Assembly (NCBI GenBank): GCA_027306695.1
Contig: DAHUZH010000006.1
Span: 1-62,373, forward strand
Source of the DNA: Acidobacteriaceae bacterium
GTDB taxonomy: Bacteria; Acidobacteriota; Terriglobia; Terriglobales; Acidobacteriaceae
DNA length: 62,373 bases
Direction of reading: 5' to 3'
Both the position numbers and the translations under genes were made by a program. Shown in pieces: positions 10,144 through 19,626 of the stretch (position 1 is its first letter; each line of letters opens with the position of its first letter). The notes below the pieces were generated by a model. The model saw only the letters and a list, made by a program, of their open reading frames with translations, did no database searches and was not told where the DNA came from.

Positions 10144-10956
10144 ATGACTGTTTCCTTCTCCCCTTTTCTCCCGAATGCCACAGAAAATTTCGATGCAATT
10201 GGGTTTGATGTCGCAGGCTGCGCCGCGCACGCCTTGCGCGACTGGCAAAGCCTGGCGGCCACGCTCGACCACACCCTGCTCCAGCCCTCTGCCACCGCAG
10301 AGGATGTGACCCAGTTGTGCGAGGAGGCCGCGCGCTACCACTTTGCCTGCGTCATGGTCAATCCCTACTGGACCGCGCTGGCCCACTCCATTTTGGAGGG
10401 CAGCGGCGTATGCGTCGGCACGGTGGTGGGGTTTCCGCTGGGAGCGTCTCTCACCCGCAGCAAGCGCGAGGAGGGGGACGCCGTACTGCGACTGGGCGCG
10501 CGCGAACTGGACATGGTAATGAACATCGGCGCGCTCAAAAGCGGCGACAACGTGTCGGTCCGCAGCGACCTGCACGCCATGGTAGAACTGGCGCACGATG
10601 CCGGCGCGCAGATCAAAGTGACGCTGGAGACCGGCCTGCTGACGCTGGAAGAAAAACTGCGCGCCTCGGAAATCTGCATTGCCGAAGGGATCGATTTTCT
10701 AAAGACCTGCACGGGGTTTTCTCTGCCAGGCGCAACCGTGCAGGACGTGAGCCTGCTGCGTGGAGTGGCGGGTGGCCGCTGCGGCGTAAAGGCCTCGGGC
10801 GGCGTCCGCACCCTGGCGGCAGCGCGCGCCATGCTGGAAGCGGGGGCCAACCGCATCGGAACTTCTGCGAGCGTGGCCATTCTCCAGAGCTATATCGCGC
10901 AGAGTTACGACGGGGAAAATTGCATCGCGCAAAGCGAAGGCGTTCCCTCTCGCTGA
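10144..10956 (+). CDS. deoC: Deoxyribose-phosphate aldolase
   Basis: Class I aldolase that splits 2-deoxyribose 5-phosphate into acetaldehyde and glyceraldehyde 3-phosphate in deoxynucleoside catabolism. The catalytic features are present: LDHTLLQP at the N-terminus, GFPLG, ELDMVMNIGAL, the Schiff-base lysine in DFLKTCTGF (commonly KTSTGF), and the second lysine in GVKASGGVR. At 270 aa it has an N-terminal extension of about 35 residues before the conserved core. Lies 81 bases after hpt, probably co-transcribed. Confidence 0.95.
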   Translation: MTVSFSPFLPNATENFDAIGFDVAGCAAHALRDWQSLAATLDHTLLQPSATAEDVTQLCEEAARYHFACVMVNPYWTALAHSILEGSGVCVGTVVGFPLGASLTRSKREEGDAVLRLGARELDMVMNIGALKSGDNVSVRSDLHAMVELAHDAGAQIKVTLETGLLTLEEKLRASEICIAEGIDFLKTCTGFSLPGATVQDVSLLRGVAGGRCGVKASGGVRTLAAARAMLEAGANRIGTSASVAILQSYIAQSYDGENCIAQSEGVPSR

Positions 10957-11043
10957 CACAGCTAGAACCACCATGCGCCCTCGTCCACGCAGCTTTCCGG
11001 CCTCATGCTGCGAAGCCGGGCTAGGCATGCCTGTCTCTGCGAT

Positions 11044-12993
11044 ATGCTTGAAAAGCGAAGCATGAGTTCCAACAAGAGCAAATCCGTGCCCGTCCCGGAC
11101 CCATCCAGTTTGCACGAAACTGTGCCTGTGGGGCCGTCTCAAAACGCAGCGTTGGAAACACCGCAGGGCAAACCTGCCGCCGAACACTACTTCTTTGAAG
11201 GCGATTACCGCCCTGCCTCGCAGGAAGCTCCTGCTATCGCCGAACCGCGCGTGGACTCCCCGCAGATCGACTTTCTCACTCGGCTGGCCGATGCGCTGAA
11301 CACCACGCTCGATCTCCAAACGCTGATGCATCGCGTGGCGGACCTGGTACGCGCTGTCATCGACTACCGCATCTTCGCCATCCTGCTATTGAACGACCGC
11401 ACCAACGAACTGCGCATGCGTTTTCAGATCGGGCATCTCCCCGACATCGAGCGCCTGCGGATTCGCATGGGCCAGGGCGTGGTGGGCCAGGTCGCGGAGC
11501 GCCGCGAGGCCATGCTCATCAACGATGTGACGACGCTTTCCAATTACATTGACGCGAACCCAGAGGTGCGGTCGGAGTTGGCCGTCCCGCTGGTGACAAA
11601 AAATCGCGTCATCGGCGTCATCGATATCCAGTCCGAGCAGCCCAACTATTTTCGTCCCGAGCACCTACATTTGCTGCAACTCACGGCTTCGCGTGTGGCC
11701 ATTGCGGTGGAAAACGCACGCCTTTACACGCGCATTTCGCGGCAGGCGCAGACCCTGGAACTGTTGCACGAAATCAGCCGCGAGCTGACCTCGATCCTCG
11801 ACCCCGAACAACTGCTGGAACGTGTCGGCAATCTTTTGCAGCGCGTCATTCCGTATCAGATGTTCGCCATCTGGATGCTGGATGAAAAACGCAACATGCT
11901 GGTCCATCGCTTTTCGATACGCTTCGGCAAGACGAACCACTCTTTTTCCGAACCTGTACCGATCCAGCGTGGTCTCATCGGAGCGGCCGTCAGCACGCGC
12001 CAGACCATCACAGTCGGAGACGTTCGGCGCGATCCGCGCTACATTATGGTGCATCCCGAAACACGTTCCGAGATGGCGGTCCCGCTCATTTACAAAGGAA
12101 AAGTTCTCGGCGTGTTGGACCTCGAGCACACTAGGTCAAACTTCTTTACGGACGACCACCTGCACGCCATCAGTACGCTGGCCTCACAGCTCGCGATTGC
12201 AATTGAGAACGCCAGCCTGTACCAGCGCCTGGCCCAGGAAGAACAGCGTCTGGAAGACGACCTCTCAATGGCGCGCAAGGTGCAGTTCCGTCTGATGCCG
12301 CAGGCCACTCCAAAGCTCGACCACGCCGAACTTGCCGCGCGCTTTGTTCCTGCGCGCACCATTGGCGGCGACCTGTACGACTTCCTCGACTACGGCGAGG
12401 GCCGGACCGCGATTGTGCTGGGAGATGTCAGCGGCAAGGGTGCGGCGGCCGCGCTCTATGCGGCCCTGGTCAGCGGCATCATGCGTTCGCTGGCCGCGCA
12501 GCGCCCTTCTCCGGCGCAAATGCTTGCCATGCTGAATGAGCAACTCCAGGAGCGCAAACTGGATGCGCAGTATGTCACCATGCTGTTCGCCATCTGGGAC
12601 GACAAGGAAAAAGCTTTGCAGATTGCCAACGCTGGCGCATGTCAGCCCCTGCTCTGGCAGTCCGGGCGCGTAGAACCCGTCCAGGTCGCAGGCATTCCTT
12701 TAGGCATGTTTCCCGATGTCGAATATGACGAGTTGACGCTCTCCACGCAGCCGGGAGACATCATCGTGTTTTATTCCGACGGAATGATCGACGCCGAAAA
12801 TGACCGCGGAGAAATGTTCGATATGGACCGGCTGACCGCGATCATTTCAAAAAATCGCCGCTGCTCCGCGACCACTGTGGCCAGCAGCATTCTGAAAGTA
12901 GTTTCCGCTTTTCAGAGTGGCGTGGAACACTTCGACGATGAAACGGTCATCGCGCTGCGCGTCATCGACGCCAAATCACCTGTCGAATGCTGA
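11044..12993 (+). CDS. GAF-GAF-SpoIIE (PP2C-type) serine/threonine phosphatase
   Basis: Cytoplasmic signalling phosphatase of the RsbU/RsbP type, a family that dephosphorylates anti-anti-sigma factors. From the ATG at 11044 it is 649 aa. Layout: a low-complexity N-terminus to about residue 70, GAF domain 1 (about 85-225), GAF domain 2 (about 250-395), a short coiled linker (EEQRLEDDLSMARKVQ), then the SpoIIE phosphatase domain (about 430-640). The metal-binding motifs GGDLYDF, GDVSGKG, YSDGMIDA and DDETVIA are intact. No strong ribosome site singles out one of the possible ATGs (11005, 11044, 11062). No sigma factor or STAS protein is nearby, so the partner is unknown. Confidence 0.9.
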   Translation: MLEKRSMSSNKSKSVPVPDPSSLHETVPVGPSQNAALETPQGKPAAEHYFFEGDYRPASQEAPAIAEPRVDSPQIDFLTRLADALNTTLDLQTLMHRVADLVRAVIDYRIFAILLLNDRTNELRMRFQIGHLPDIERLRIRMGQGVVGQVAERREAMLINDVTTLSNYIDANPEVRSELAVPLVTKNRVIGVIDIQSEQPNYFRPEHLHLLQLTASRVAIAVENARLYTRISRQAQTLELLHEISRELTSILDPEQLLERVGNLLQRVIPYQMFAIWMLDEKRNMLVHRFSIRFGKTNHSFSEPVPIQRGLIGAAVSTRQTITVGDVRRDPRYIMVHPETRSEMAVPLIYKGKVLGVLDLEHTRSNFFTDDHLHAISTLASQLAIAIENASLYQRLAQEEQRLEDDLSMARKVQFRLMPQATPKLDHAELAARFVPARTIGGDLYDFLDYGEGRTAIVLGDVSGKGAAAALYAALVSGIMRSLAAQRPSPAQMLAMLNEQLQERKLDAQYVTMLFAIWDDKEKALQIANAGACQPLLWQSGRVEPVQVAGIPLGMFPDVEYDELTLSTQPGDIIVFYSDGMIDAENDRGEMFDMDRLTAIISKNRRCSATTVASSILKVVSAFQSGVEHFDDETVIALRVIDAKSPVEC

Positions 12994-13013
12994 GCGCGAG
13001 AGATTCTTAATTG

Positions 13014-13111
13014 TTTGTCATCCTGAGGTCGGTCGCCGCGGCGACGCGACCGAAGGACCTTGTGGCTGGCCGGAAAAGCGCGAGATCCTTCGCTCCGCTC
13101 AGGATGACAAA
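13014..13111. repeat. GTCATCCTGAG-family palindromic repeat, complete copy
   Basis: Perfect 14-base inverted ends: TTTGTCATCCTGAG at 13014-13027 and CTCAGGATGACAAA at 13098-13111. Inside are a GC-rich minor hairpin (GGTCGCCGCGGCGACGCGACC) and GAAGGACC/GATCCTTC words shared with the copy at 20959. It occupies the gap between two convergent genes, where such a hairpin could end transcription from both sides. Confidence 0.85.
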
Positions 13112-13147
13112 CGTTTCATTCAGCCATCCACAACGGAAGAGGCACGT

Positions 13148-13933
13148 TCAATTCGCCAAAGCGTTGTACTCCGCAGGAGTCTGCGCCAATTTTTGCAATC
13201 GCGCAAGCTCCTGCGTAAGCCCAGCGCGTTCCGGCGCATTCGCACCCAGCAATTGCAGATAAGCCCCAAGCTCATCCGCCGCGCGCGCGTACCGGCCTGC
13301 GGCAAGCAGCGCGCTGGCGTGCAGCAAATGCAATGGCGCAAAATCCGGCGGGGCGGAGAGTGCGGCGCGGTTCGACCAATCGAGGGCAGCCTGCGCATGT
13401 TCCTGTCCAGCTTCCGCGCGTCCCCACTGATAGGCCACCTGCCAGGTTGCCTGGTCCTGCTGGCGCACATGGCCCAACGCCTCAACGGCCTCCGCATAGC
13501 GCCCGAGATAGTTGTCCGCCGTGGCGAGAATGACCCATGCCTTTTCATCGGCTGCATTCCTCTGCACGGCGCGGCTGGCCTCATCGCGTGCGCGGACAAA
13601 TTGTTTCTGCGCCAGCGTGGCTGTGGCCGCCAGCGCTTCGGCGTCGGCAAAGTTTGGGTCAAGTTGCATGGCGCGGCAGGCATCTTTTTCCGCTGCCACA
13701 GCCTGCCCGTGATGCAGTTCCTGAATTGCCTGCCGATAGCTTTGAAGAGCTTTGGGCGAAACGCTGGAAACAGCCTCCGCCAGTTCGTTATTCTTAGCTT
13801 GCGGCTGCGACCTGGTTTGAAGCACTGGATTTGAAGCTGAAGTCGCATTTTGCGCCAACGCGAGAGGAACGCACAAACAACCGAGACCCATCGCCCCCGC
13901 AATCGCAACTTTGAGCCAGAAAATTCGTAGCAT
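13148..13933 (-). CDS. Secreted tetratricopeptide-repeat protein
   Basis: 261 aa. The N-terminus is a clear signal peptide (AIAGAMGLGCLCVPLALAQ). TPR-like helix pairs follow, e.g. YRQAIQELHHGQAVAAEKDA, AMQLDPNFADAEALAATATL and YLGRYAEAVEALGHVRQQDQ. The alanine-rich composition suits helical repeats. A longer open frame on the same strand (to 14139) is in a different frame and lacks a signal peptide, so I reject it. The gene is convergent with the phosphatase gene and divergent from aroA. No catalytic motif; probably a periplasmic scaffold. Confidence 0.8.
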   Translation of the reverse strand: MLRIFWLKVAIAGAMGLGCLCVPLALAQNATSASNPVLQTRSQPQAKNNELAEAVSSVSPKALQSYRQAIQELHHGQAVAAEKDACRAMQLDPNFADAEALAATATLAQKQFVRARDEASRAVQRNAADEKAWVILATADNYLGRYAEAVEALGHVRQQDQATWQVAYQWGRAEAGQEHAQAALDWSNRAALSAPPDFAPLHLLHASALLAAGRYARAADELGAYLQLLGANAPERAGLTQELARLQKLAQTPAEYNALAN

Positions 13934-14102
13934 GGCAACTCGTCTCTGCGCGGCTGGAGAATTTCAATCCAGCGGCGACGTATCGGCTTCCATATTGCGG
14001 CGAGTGCGTGCGATTCTGTGGAAACAATCCGCTCGCGGTACGATGAGATTTCCGGTTTGGACCGCAAGTCCCAAAACGGAACGCTCGATGGGCGCTCAAT
14101 TT

Positions 14103-14139
14103 TTGACAGCATCCTGTCCATTCGACAGAGTGCTGTCAA
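14103..14139. promoter_or_regulatory. Interrupted palindrome upstream of aroA
   Basis: TTGACAGCA (14103-14111) and TGCTGTCAA (14131-14139) form a perfect 9-base inverted repeat. A nested CTGTC/GACAG pair lies between them, so 14 of 16 arm positions pair. It ends 43 bases before the aroA start. It could be a dimeric repressor operator or an RNA hairpin in the leader. TTGACA in the left arm also resembles a -35 box. Confidence 0.45.
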
Positions 14140-14182
14140 TTCGATACCCGGCTAAACGTAGAGTTTTAAGGAGAGATTTCTT

Positions 14183-15526
14183 TTGCCGCAAGCCAAACCA
14201 CATGCTGCCCCAACACCCTCCCCGGCTGCCTCCACACGCCTTGTTTCCCCGGCGCGCAATGTTCTCGGCAGCCTTCGCTTGCCGGGAGACAAGAGCATCT
14301 CGCACCGTTATGGCATGCTGGCGGCGTTTGCCGAAGGTACGACCCACCTGAGCAATTTTTCCAGCGGTGCCGACCCGCACAGCACGCTGGCGTGCATGGA
14401 ACAGCTTGGCGCGCGCGTCGAACATCAGGAAGGCGGCGCGATCGCGATTACTGGCCGCGCGGGTGTCTTCAAGGAGCCTCAGGCTGCGCTCGATTGCGGC
14501 AATTCTGGCTCCACGATGCGAATGCTGGCCGGCCTGCTGGCCGCGCAGCCCTTCGCCTGCACGCTGGTCGGCGATGCGTCTCTCAGTCGTCGGCCCATGG
14601 AACGCATTCGCGCGCCACTAACCGCCATGGGAGCACGCATCGATCTCACCGACGGCCACGCTCCAGTGACGGTCCATGGAACGCTGGGAGGCGGCCCGCT
14701 CCGCGGCCTCGATTATCAGACGCCGATTGCCAGCGCCCAGGTGAAGACCTGCCTGCTCTTCGCAGGCTTGCAGGCCAGCGGCGCGACCGAGGTGCATGAG
14801 TCCGTGCATACCCGCGACCACGGCGAGCTGGCGCTGCGCGCGTTTGGAGCGGAGTTGTCGCGCGGCAAGAACAGCGTCCGCATCGAAGGCGGACAGAAGC
14901 TGCGTGCCCTCGACGCGGCCGTCCCCGGCGACATGTCGTCGGCGGCATTTTTTCTTTGCGCCGCCGCGTTATTCCCAGAGGCTAATCTGGTGCTCGACGG
15001 CGTGGGCATGAACCCCACACGCGCGACGCTGTTGGACGTGCTGCGCATGCTGGGAGTGCGGCTGAACGTACTGCAATTGAGCGAGCAGCATGGCGAACTG
15101 GTGGGCACGCTGCAAGTGCTCGGCACGCAAAATCTGCTGGGAGCGGAAATCTCCGGCGCTCTTTCGGCGCAGTTGATCGACGAACTACCGGTGCTGGCCG
15201 CCATTGCGCCCTATACGCAGAAAGGCATCCGCATCCGCGATGCGCGCGAATTGCGCGTGAAAGAGTCCGACCGCATTGCGCTGGTGGCGCAGAACCTGCG
15301 CGCGATGGGCGCGACCGTGGACGAGTTTGAAGACGGACTGGACGTTCCCGGTGGCCAGCCGCTGCATGGGGCAGTGATCGACTCCGGCGGCGACCATCGC
15401 ATCGCCATGGCCTTCGCTGTGGCCGCGCTGCGCGCCCATGGAGACACGCAAATCCACGGAGCGGAGTCGGCGGCAATTTCTTTTCCAGAGTTTTTTGACT
15501 TTCTGGATCGCATTACCGAGCGGTGA
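14183..15526 (+). CDS. aroA: 3-phosphoshikimate 1-carboxyvinyltransferase (EPSP synthase)
   Basis: Sixth step of the shikimate pathway: joins phosphoenolpyruvate to shikimate 3-phosphate. Starts with TTG at 14183 behind an AAGGAGA ribosome site; 447 aa. Conserved features: LRLPGDKSISHR (residues 31-42, with the catalytic Lys), CGNSGSTMRMLAGLLA near residue 108, LSRRPMERI, LRVKESDRI and GGDHRIAMAFA. The first 25 residues are a Pro/Ala-rich extension. Stands alone on the plus strand with no other aromatic-pathway gene in the window. Confidence 0.96.
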   Translation: MPQAKPHAAPTPSPAASTRLVSPARNVLGSLRLPGDKSISHRYGMLAAFAEGTTHLSNFSSGADPHSTLACMEQLGARVEHQEGGAIAITGRAGVFKEPQAALDCGNSGSTMRMLAGLLAAQPFACTLVGDASLSRRPMERIRAPLTAMGARIDLTDGHAPVTVHGTLGGGPLRGLDYQTPIASAQVKTCLLFAGLQASGATEVHESVHTRDHGELALRAFGAELSRGKNSVRIEGGQKLRALDAAVPGDMSSAAFFLCAAALFPEANLVLDGVGMNPTRATLLDVLRMLGVRLNVLQLSEQHGELVGTLQVLGTQNLLGAEISGALSAQLIDELPVLAAIAPYTQKGIRIRDARELRVKESDRIALVAQNLRAMGATVDEFEDGLDVPGGQPLHGAVIDSGGDHRIAMAFAVAALRAHGDTQIHGAESAAISFPEFFDFLDRITER

Positions 15527-15579
15527 AGAGATTCGTTCTCAAAGCGGATTCAAGATTGCTGTATCGGCACAAAAATATC

Positions 15580-15692
15580 TGTCATTTCGAGCGAGGTCGA
15601 GAAACCTGCGGTTTATTTGCCGGGCCACGACGGAAACGCAGGTCCCTCCACTCGTCGCTCGCCGCAGCGAGCGACCATCGGTCGGGATGACA
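15580..15692. repeat. GTCATTTCGAGCG / GGGATGACA palindromic repeat
   Basis: Begins TGTCATTTCGAGCGAGG and ends GGTCGGGATGACA. The interior contains a strong minor hairpin around CGTCGCTCGCCGCAGCGAGCG and the phrase GGTCCCTCCACT, which also appears in slightly altered form at 21121-21169. It lies between the convergent ends of aroA and the outer membrane protein gene and could act as a bidirectional terminator. Confidence 0.75.
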
Positions 15693-15722
15693 GTCTGGTG
15701 GAGCAAATGAATCTCTCCACAT

Positions 15723-18050
15723 TTAGATCCCGGTCGGACCACTTGAGCTAGACGGCGGCGGCGTGGTAAACGTATTCGAGCCATGGGAAGAACCGGCCCC
15801 ATTTGGCGTGGCTGCCCCATTCGGAGCCGCCGTTCCGTTCGGCGTATCTGGCCCATTCGGCGCTTGTCCCGGATGCAGCGGCTGCGGCTTCGCCTCCGGC
15901 TGCGGCGCTTCGAGGCCTGGAACCAGCGGCGCATGCGCAATCTTTCCCGTCGCCGCTTCTGTAATGCTGATGCCGTACTTGTCCAGCGTGTCTGCGACCA
16001 GTTCAGAAAGCGCGGCGCGGTCCACGGCATAGGTGGTTTGAGCGGAGATCAGATTGTCCTGCGCTGTCTCCAGACTTCTTGTCTGGAGTAAAACATTGGC
16101 CGTTGTGGAGGCCCCAAGCCGATATTTTTTCTGCTCGGCGTCGAGGCTTTGCACAGCATACTGCTCACTGGCCTGCGCCGACTGTACCTGCGCACGATCA
16201 TTCTGCAAAGCAAATATCTGGTTGGTGACCTGCATGCGTACCTGCACATAAATCTGCTGCAGACGCATTTGCGACTGGCGGTATTCCAGCACGGCGCGGG
16301 CCTGCTGCGCCTGCGCCTGGCGATTGCGGATGGGAATTGTGACATTGACGCCGAGGCCCTTGTTCGTACCGCTGCTATTGAACAGGTTCTGGAAGGCGCT
16401 GCCATAACTGATGTGGGCGCCCGGCGTTCCCGCGCAGGGATTGAAAAAACTGCCGCTGCCGCAGTGGATGTAAGGACTCTGTCCACCGGCCAGGCCCGAC
16501 GCGCCGTAAAAGCCATAGACATCCAGTAACGGAAGCAAAGCATTTTTTACGGACTTCAGAGTGAGTTCCTGGTTCTTCAGACCGAGACGCGCCTGCTCGA
16601 TGGTGGGGCTGTTCGCGTAGGCTTCCTGCACCAGGTCCTCCACCGGCTTGCCTTCTTCTGGTGTCTGCATCAACGAGACGCGGTCCGTGGGAATCACGGG
16701 AGCGGCGGCAAAGATAGGATCGTCGAGGTTGCGGGCGATGGCCTGCTTGATGATGAGTTGTTGATATTCCAGCTTCGTTTGTGCGGCGATCAATGCCTGC
16801 TTATCGCTCGCTACCTGGGCATTCGCATTCACCACGTCCAGCGGGGCCAGCGTGCCGATCTCCAACTGTTTCTGGTCATCCGAAGCCAGTTGTGTGGACT
16901 GCTGGAGAGCGCCCTCTTTCGCCTGCTCGTCCTCATACGCGCCGACCAGTCCCCAATAAATGTTTTCGATCTGGTCGATCGTGTACAGCAACTGCGCACG
17001 GAAGGATGAGTCTGTGATGCGTCGGTTGTTTCGCGAAATGTAAATGTAACGGCCGTTCGTCGCCCATCCAAAACCCTGCAAGAGATGCTGCGTGATCTGC
17101 GCGTTGAACGAGGTATTGATCGTTGGGCTGTAGAAATTGAAGATGTTGTTGCTGGTGGTGCGGCTGTTGTCGAACGTCACCGCCAATGTTTCGCCGGGCA
17201 AAAATCCCTGGGTGTAGCCAAAGTTGTACAGATCCTGATTTTGATTCAAGGTAAAGGAATTGGTTTGGAAGTTTGTGCCCTGGGGAGCGTATTGACGCGA
17301 TAGCTGCACGTTGCCCGTAATCTGCGGATCCAGCGGCTCTGGGGGCGTGATGAGCGGTCCGGCCGCCAGGGTGCTTTCATTGATGCCCGCAGGACCGGAC
17401 GCTCCGCCGCCTGCGCCGACGGATGTGCCTCCAGGCCCACCACCCACAGCGCCAGCCGTCTGGACCGTTGCGGATGTAGACGTGGTTGTACTGCTGGCGC
17501 TGGTGGCGCTGCCCGTCGTGGTGGCAGGCGAGGAGCTGAACACAGGAGAGGTGCTGCCACCCAATGTGTTCGTCAGCAGGCCATTACTCACCCCCAGATA
17601 GGAAAGACCGGAGCGAGCGCGCAGAAGATCGGTGTCGGCAATGTCCAGGTTGTAACGCGCGATGGCGATATCAAAGTTATTTTCCAGCGCCAGCAGGATG
17701 GCGTCGTTCAAACTGAGGTAAATTTTCCCGTTGCTGTATAGATTGTCGAGACGCGGCGAGTTGGTCAAACGTGGGGGCGGAACAGAAATGGAAGTATAGA
17801 CGGAGAAAGGGTCAGGCACCTGCGATTTGCCTTTCGCATAATTGCGCTTCGTCGGACGGAGATAGTAAGGCTCCGTTGGAATGGACGGCTGTGGAGTGGG
17901 CAACGTCGCTGTCGCCGCCACCGGAGCGGGCGCATTCGGCACCTGTGCGGCATTCCCAGCCGCCTGCGACTGTGCTCCCGCAACGGGCATCAGGACATTC
18001 AACAGCAATAGCCCGACAGCCAGTCCACTTTGCAGATTCTGCGTTTTCAC
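15723..18050 (-). CDS. TolC-family outer membrane efflux protein
   Basis: Outer-membrane channel of a tripartite efflux or type I secretion system. I prefer the GTG at 18050 (775 aa), with AAGG nearby and directly followed by a signal peptide (LAVGLLLLNVLMPVAGAQ); the frame is open to an ATG at 18128. Two OEP repeats of long helices are visible, e.g. IYLSLNDAILLALENNFDIA and IEQARLGLKNQELTLKSVKN, plus QAQQARAVLEYRQSQMRL. Unusual are a Ser/Thr/Gly-rich stretch near residues 150-220 and a Pro/Asn/Gly-rich tail of about 60 residues with repeated PNG units. No inner-membrane pump or adaptor gene is adjacent. Confidence 0.88.
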   Translation of the reverse strand: MKTQNLQSGLAVGLLLLNVLMPVAGAQSQAAGNAAQVPNAPAPVAATATLPTPQPSIPTEPYYLRPTKRNYAKGKSQVPDPFSVYTSISVPPPRLTNSPRLDNLYSNGKIYLSLNDAILLALENNFDIAIARYNLDIADTDLLRARSGLSYLGVSNGLLTNTLGGSTSPVFSSSPATTTGSATSASSTTTSTSATVQTAGAVGGGPGGTSVGAGGGASGPAGINESTLAAGPLITPPEPLDPQITGNVQLSRQYAPQGTNFQTNSFTLNQNQDLYNFGYTQGFLPGETLAVTFDNSRTTSNNIFNFYSPTINTSFNAQITQHLLQGFGWATNGRYIYISRNNRRITDSSFRAQLLYTIDQIENIYWGLVGAYEDEQAKEGALQQSTQLASDDQKQLEIGTLAPLDVVNANAQVASDKQALIAAQTKLEYQQLIIKQAIARNLDDPIFAAAPVIPTDRVSLMQTPEEGKPVEDLVQEAYANSPTIEQARLGLKNQELTLKSVKNALLPLLDVYGFYGASGLAGGQSPYIHCGSGSFFNPCAGTPGAHISYGSAFQNLFNSSGTNKGLGVNVTIPIRNRQAQAQQARAVLEYRQSQMRLQQIYVQVRMQVTNQIFALQNDRAQVQSAQASEQYAVQSLDAEQKKYRLGASTTANVLLQTRSLETAQDNLISAQTTYAVDRAALSELVADTLDKYGISITEAATGKIAHAPLVPGLEAPQPEAKPQPLHPGQAPNGPDTPNGTAAPNGAATPNGAGSSHGSNTFTTPPPSSSSGPTGI

Positions 18051-18555
18051 GTTGACCTTACCCCTTCTTTCCCTCACAAAAATTTCCTGCGATTGCAACT
18101 TGCATTTTCCGTTTATGTTTCCACTCATGACCGCATGTCACAGGCACTTTGCGGGCAGGCAGTTTCTTCCCACGAGGTTTCATAGAAACCACATACGGGC
18201 ACTGGCCCGGGCGGGACACTTTCCATAAGACGCTCCAGCAGGCCGCGAAGTTCCAAATTTAGCCAGTACGCCCGGCCCTGCCACGCAAGAAGTCCCCGCA
18301 TTCTTCAGTTTTCGCCACACATAATGTCGTTCTTGGCCGTTCTCTTCAGGCCAATCGATGAGGCCGTTCTATGAATTTGGATACGTGTCCGACGTCAGGA
18401 TTGTTCCCTGGGCCCTGTGACCGGATTTTTCGATCAGGTTTTTCTCTTCTTCCGACCCCAACGCACCCACGGCGCGGATCTCACGCGTGTACTCTCTAAC
18501 GAGGACGAGTATATCGCAGTGGAATGGACTCCCTGCTCCTCGAATCCCGAACGCC
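18051..18555. other. Intergenic region between the efflux protein gene and truA, no supported gene
   Basis: About 505 bases separating divergent genes. An open frame at 18369-18587 on the minus strand (72 aa) has no ribosome site or recognisable motif and overlaps truA, so I do not call it. No tRNA, riboswitch consensus or strong palindrome was seen. It must hold the promoters of both flanking genes. Confidence 0.5.
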
Positions 18556-19518
18556 ATGCCATCTTTGCCTGATACAACATCTGACAAAAAACAATGGAAG
18601 CTGACTGTGGCCTACGATGGCACGGAGTTCCACGGCTGGCAGGTGCAGCCCGGTCACGCGACCATCCAGGGCGCACTGGCCGACGCCATTGCAGCCGTCA
18701 CCGGCGAGCGGGTGCTACCGCAGGGTTCCGGTCGCACGGATGCGGGCGTGCATGCGTTCGGACAAGTCGCCAGCTTTGCGCTTCAGGCCCCCATTCCAGC
18801 GGAAAATTTGCAACGCGCCCTGAACCGTGTGCTGCCCGCTGCGATTCGCATTGTGGCGGCGGAGCAAGTGGTGGCTGAGTTTCACGCGCGGCACAGCGCG
18901 GTGGGCAAAATTTATCAGTATCGAATTTTTCAAGGGGCGGTATGTTCCCCGTTTCTGGCGCGCTACGTTACTCCGTGGCGCTGGCCGCTCGATCTGGCTG
19001 CAATGCAGCAGGCCGCGCAATTGGTCCTGGGCGAGCATGATTTCAGCTCCTTTGCCGCCTCTGATCCGGATCGAACCGCACGGCTGCGGCTGGAGGACGA
19101 CACGCCCTTCGCTTCAAAAGAAATCGCATCCGGCAACGATGAAGAAAACTGCATTCGCACGATCGAGCAATCCGAATGGACGCGCGTCCCGTTTTCTACT
19201 TCAGAGACGCTACTTGCAGCGAACAGATTGGATGGGATATTCCCCAGTGCGTTCCACGAGCAGGACGGAGAAAATAGACCGAATCTGCTGCTGTACACCG
19301 TGCGCGGCAACGGGTTTTTGCATCACATGGTGCGGAACCTGGTAGGGACGTTTCTTGAAGTCGGCAGCGGCAGACTCGCACCCTCTTCGGTATTGGAGAT
19401 TCTGCGTGGGCGGGACCGCGCGCTGGCTGGTCCGACGGCCCCCGCCAGTGGCCTGTGTCTGGTTCAAGTGCTGTATGCAGCGGATGCGACGAAAAAACAA
19501 TCCGAACGTTTTCAATAG
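18556..19518 (+). CDS. truA: tRNA pseudouridine(38-40) synthase
   Basis: Isomerises uridine to pseudouridine at positions 38-40 of the tRNA anticodon arm. The start at 18556 (MPSLPDTTSDKKQWKL) puts the family's KLTVAYDGTEFHGWQ motif close to the N-terminus. Catalytic Asp is D62 in GSGRTDAGVHA. FHARHSAVGKIYQYRI, FSSFAA and FLHHMVRNLVGTFLEVG are also diagnostic. It is 320 aa against about 270 in E. coli. The extra length is an insert of roughly 45 residues between LRLEDD and LLLYTVRGNGF, in the second half of the protein. The insert looks hydrophilic and may be a surface loop. Confidence 0.94.
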   Translation: MPSLPDTTSDKKQWKLTVAYDGTEFHGWQVQPGHATIQGALADAIAAVTGERVLPQGSGRTDAGVHAFGQVASFALQAPIPAENLQRALNRVLPAAIRIVAAEQVVAEFHARHSAVGKIYQYRIFQGAVCSPFLARYVTPWRWPLDLAAMQQAAQLVLGEHDFSSFAASDPDRTARLRLEDDTPFASKEIASGNDEENCIRTIEQSEWTRVPFSTSETLLAANRLDGIFPSAFHEQDGENRPNLLLYTVRGNGFLHHMVRNLVGTFLEVGSGRLAPSSVLEILRGRDRALAGPTAPASGLCLVQVLYAADATKKQSERFQ

Positions 19519-19626
19519 AATTCACCAAAAGTTTTGCTGAAATTCTATTTCCAGCGGCATTGGCCTCGGGTTTCATGCGATGCTAGCGCATACGAGATTG
19601 TATTCTTAGGACCTACGTGTCCCGCC

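Noticed and set aside
13120-14139. 339-codon minus-strand frame over the TPR gene
   Set aside because: The other minus-strand frame has a signal peptide and TPR pattern; this one is Arg/Trp-rich without either.
18369-18587. 72-codon minus-strand frame in the gap before truA
   Set aside because: No ribosome site, no motif, and it overlaps the truA 5' end.
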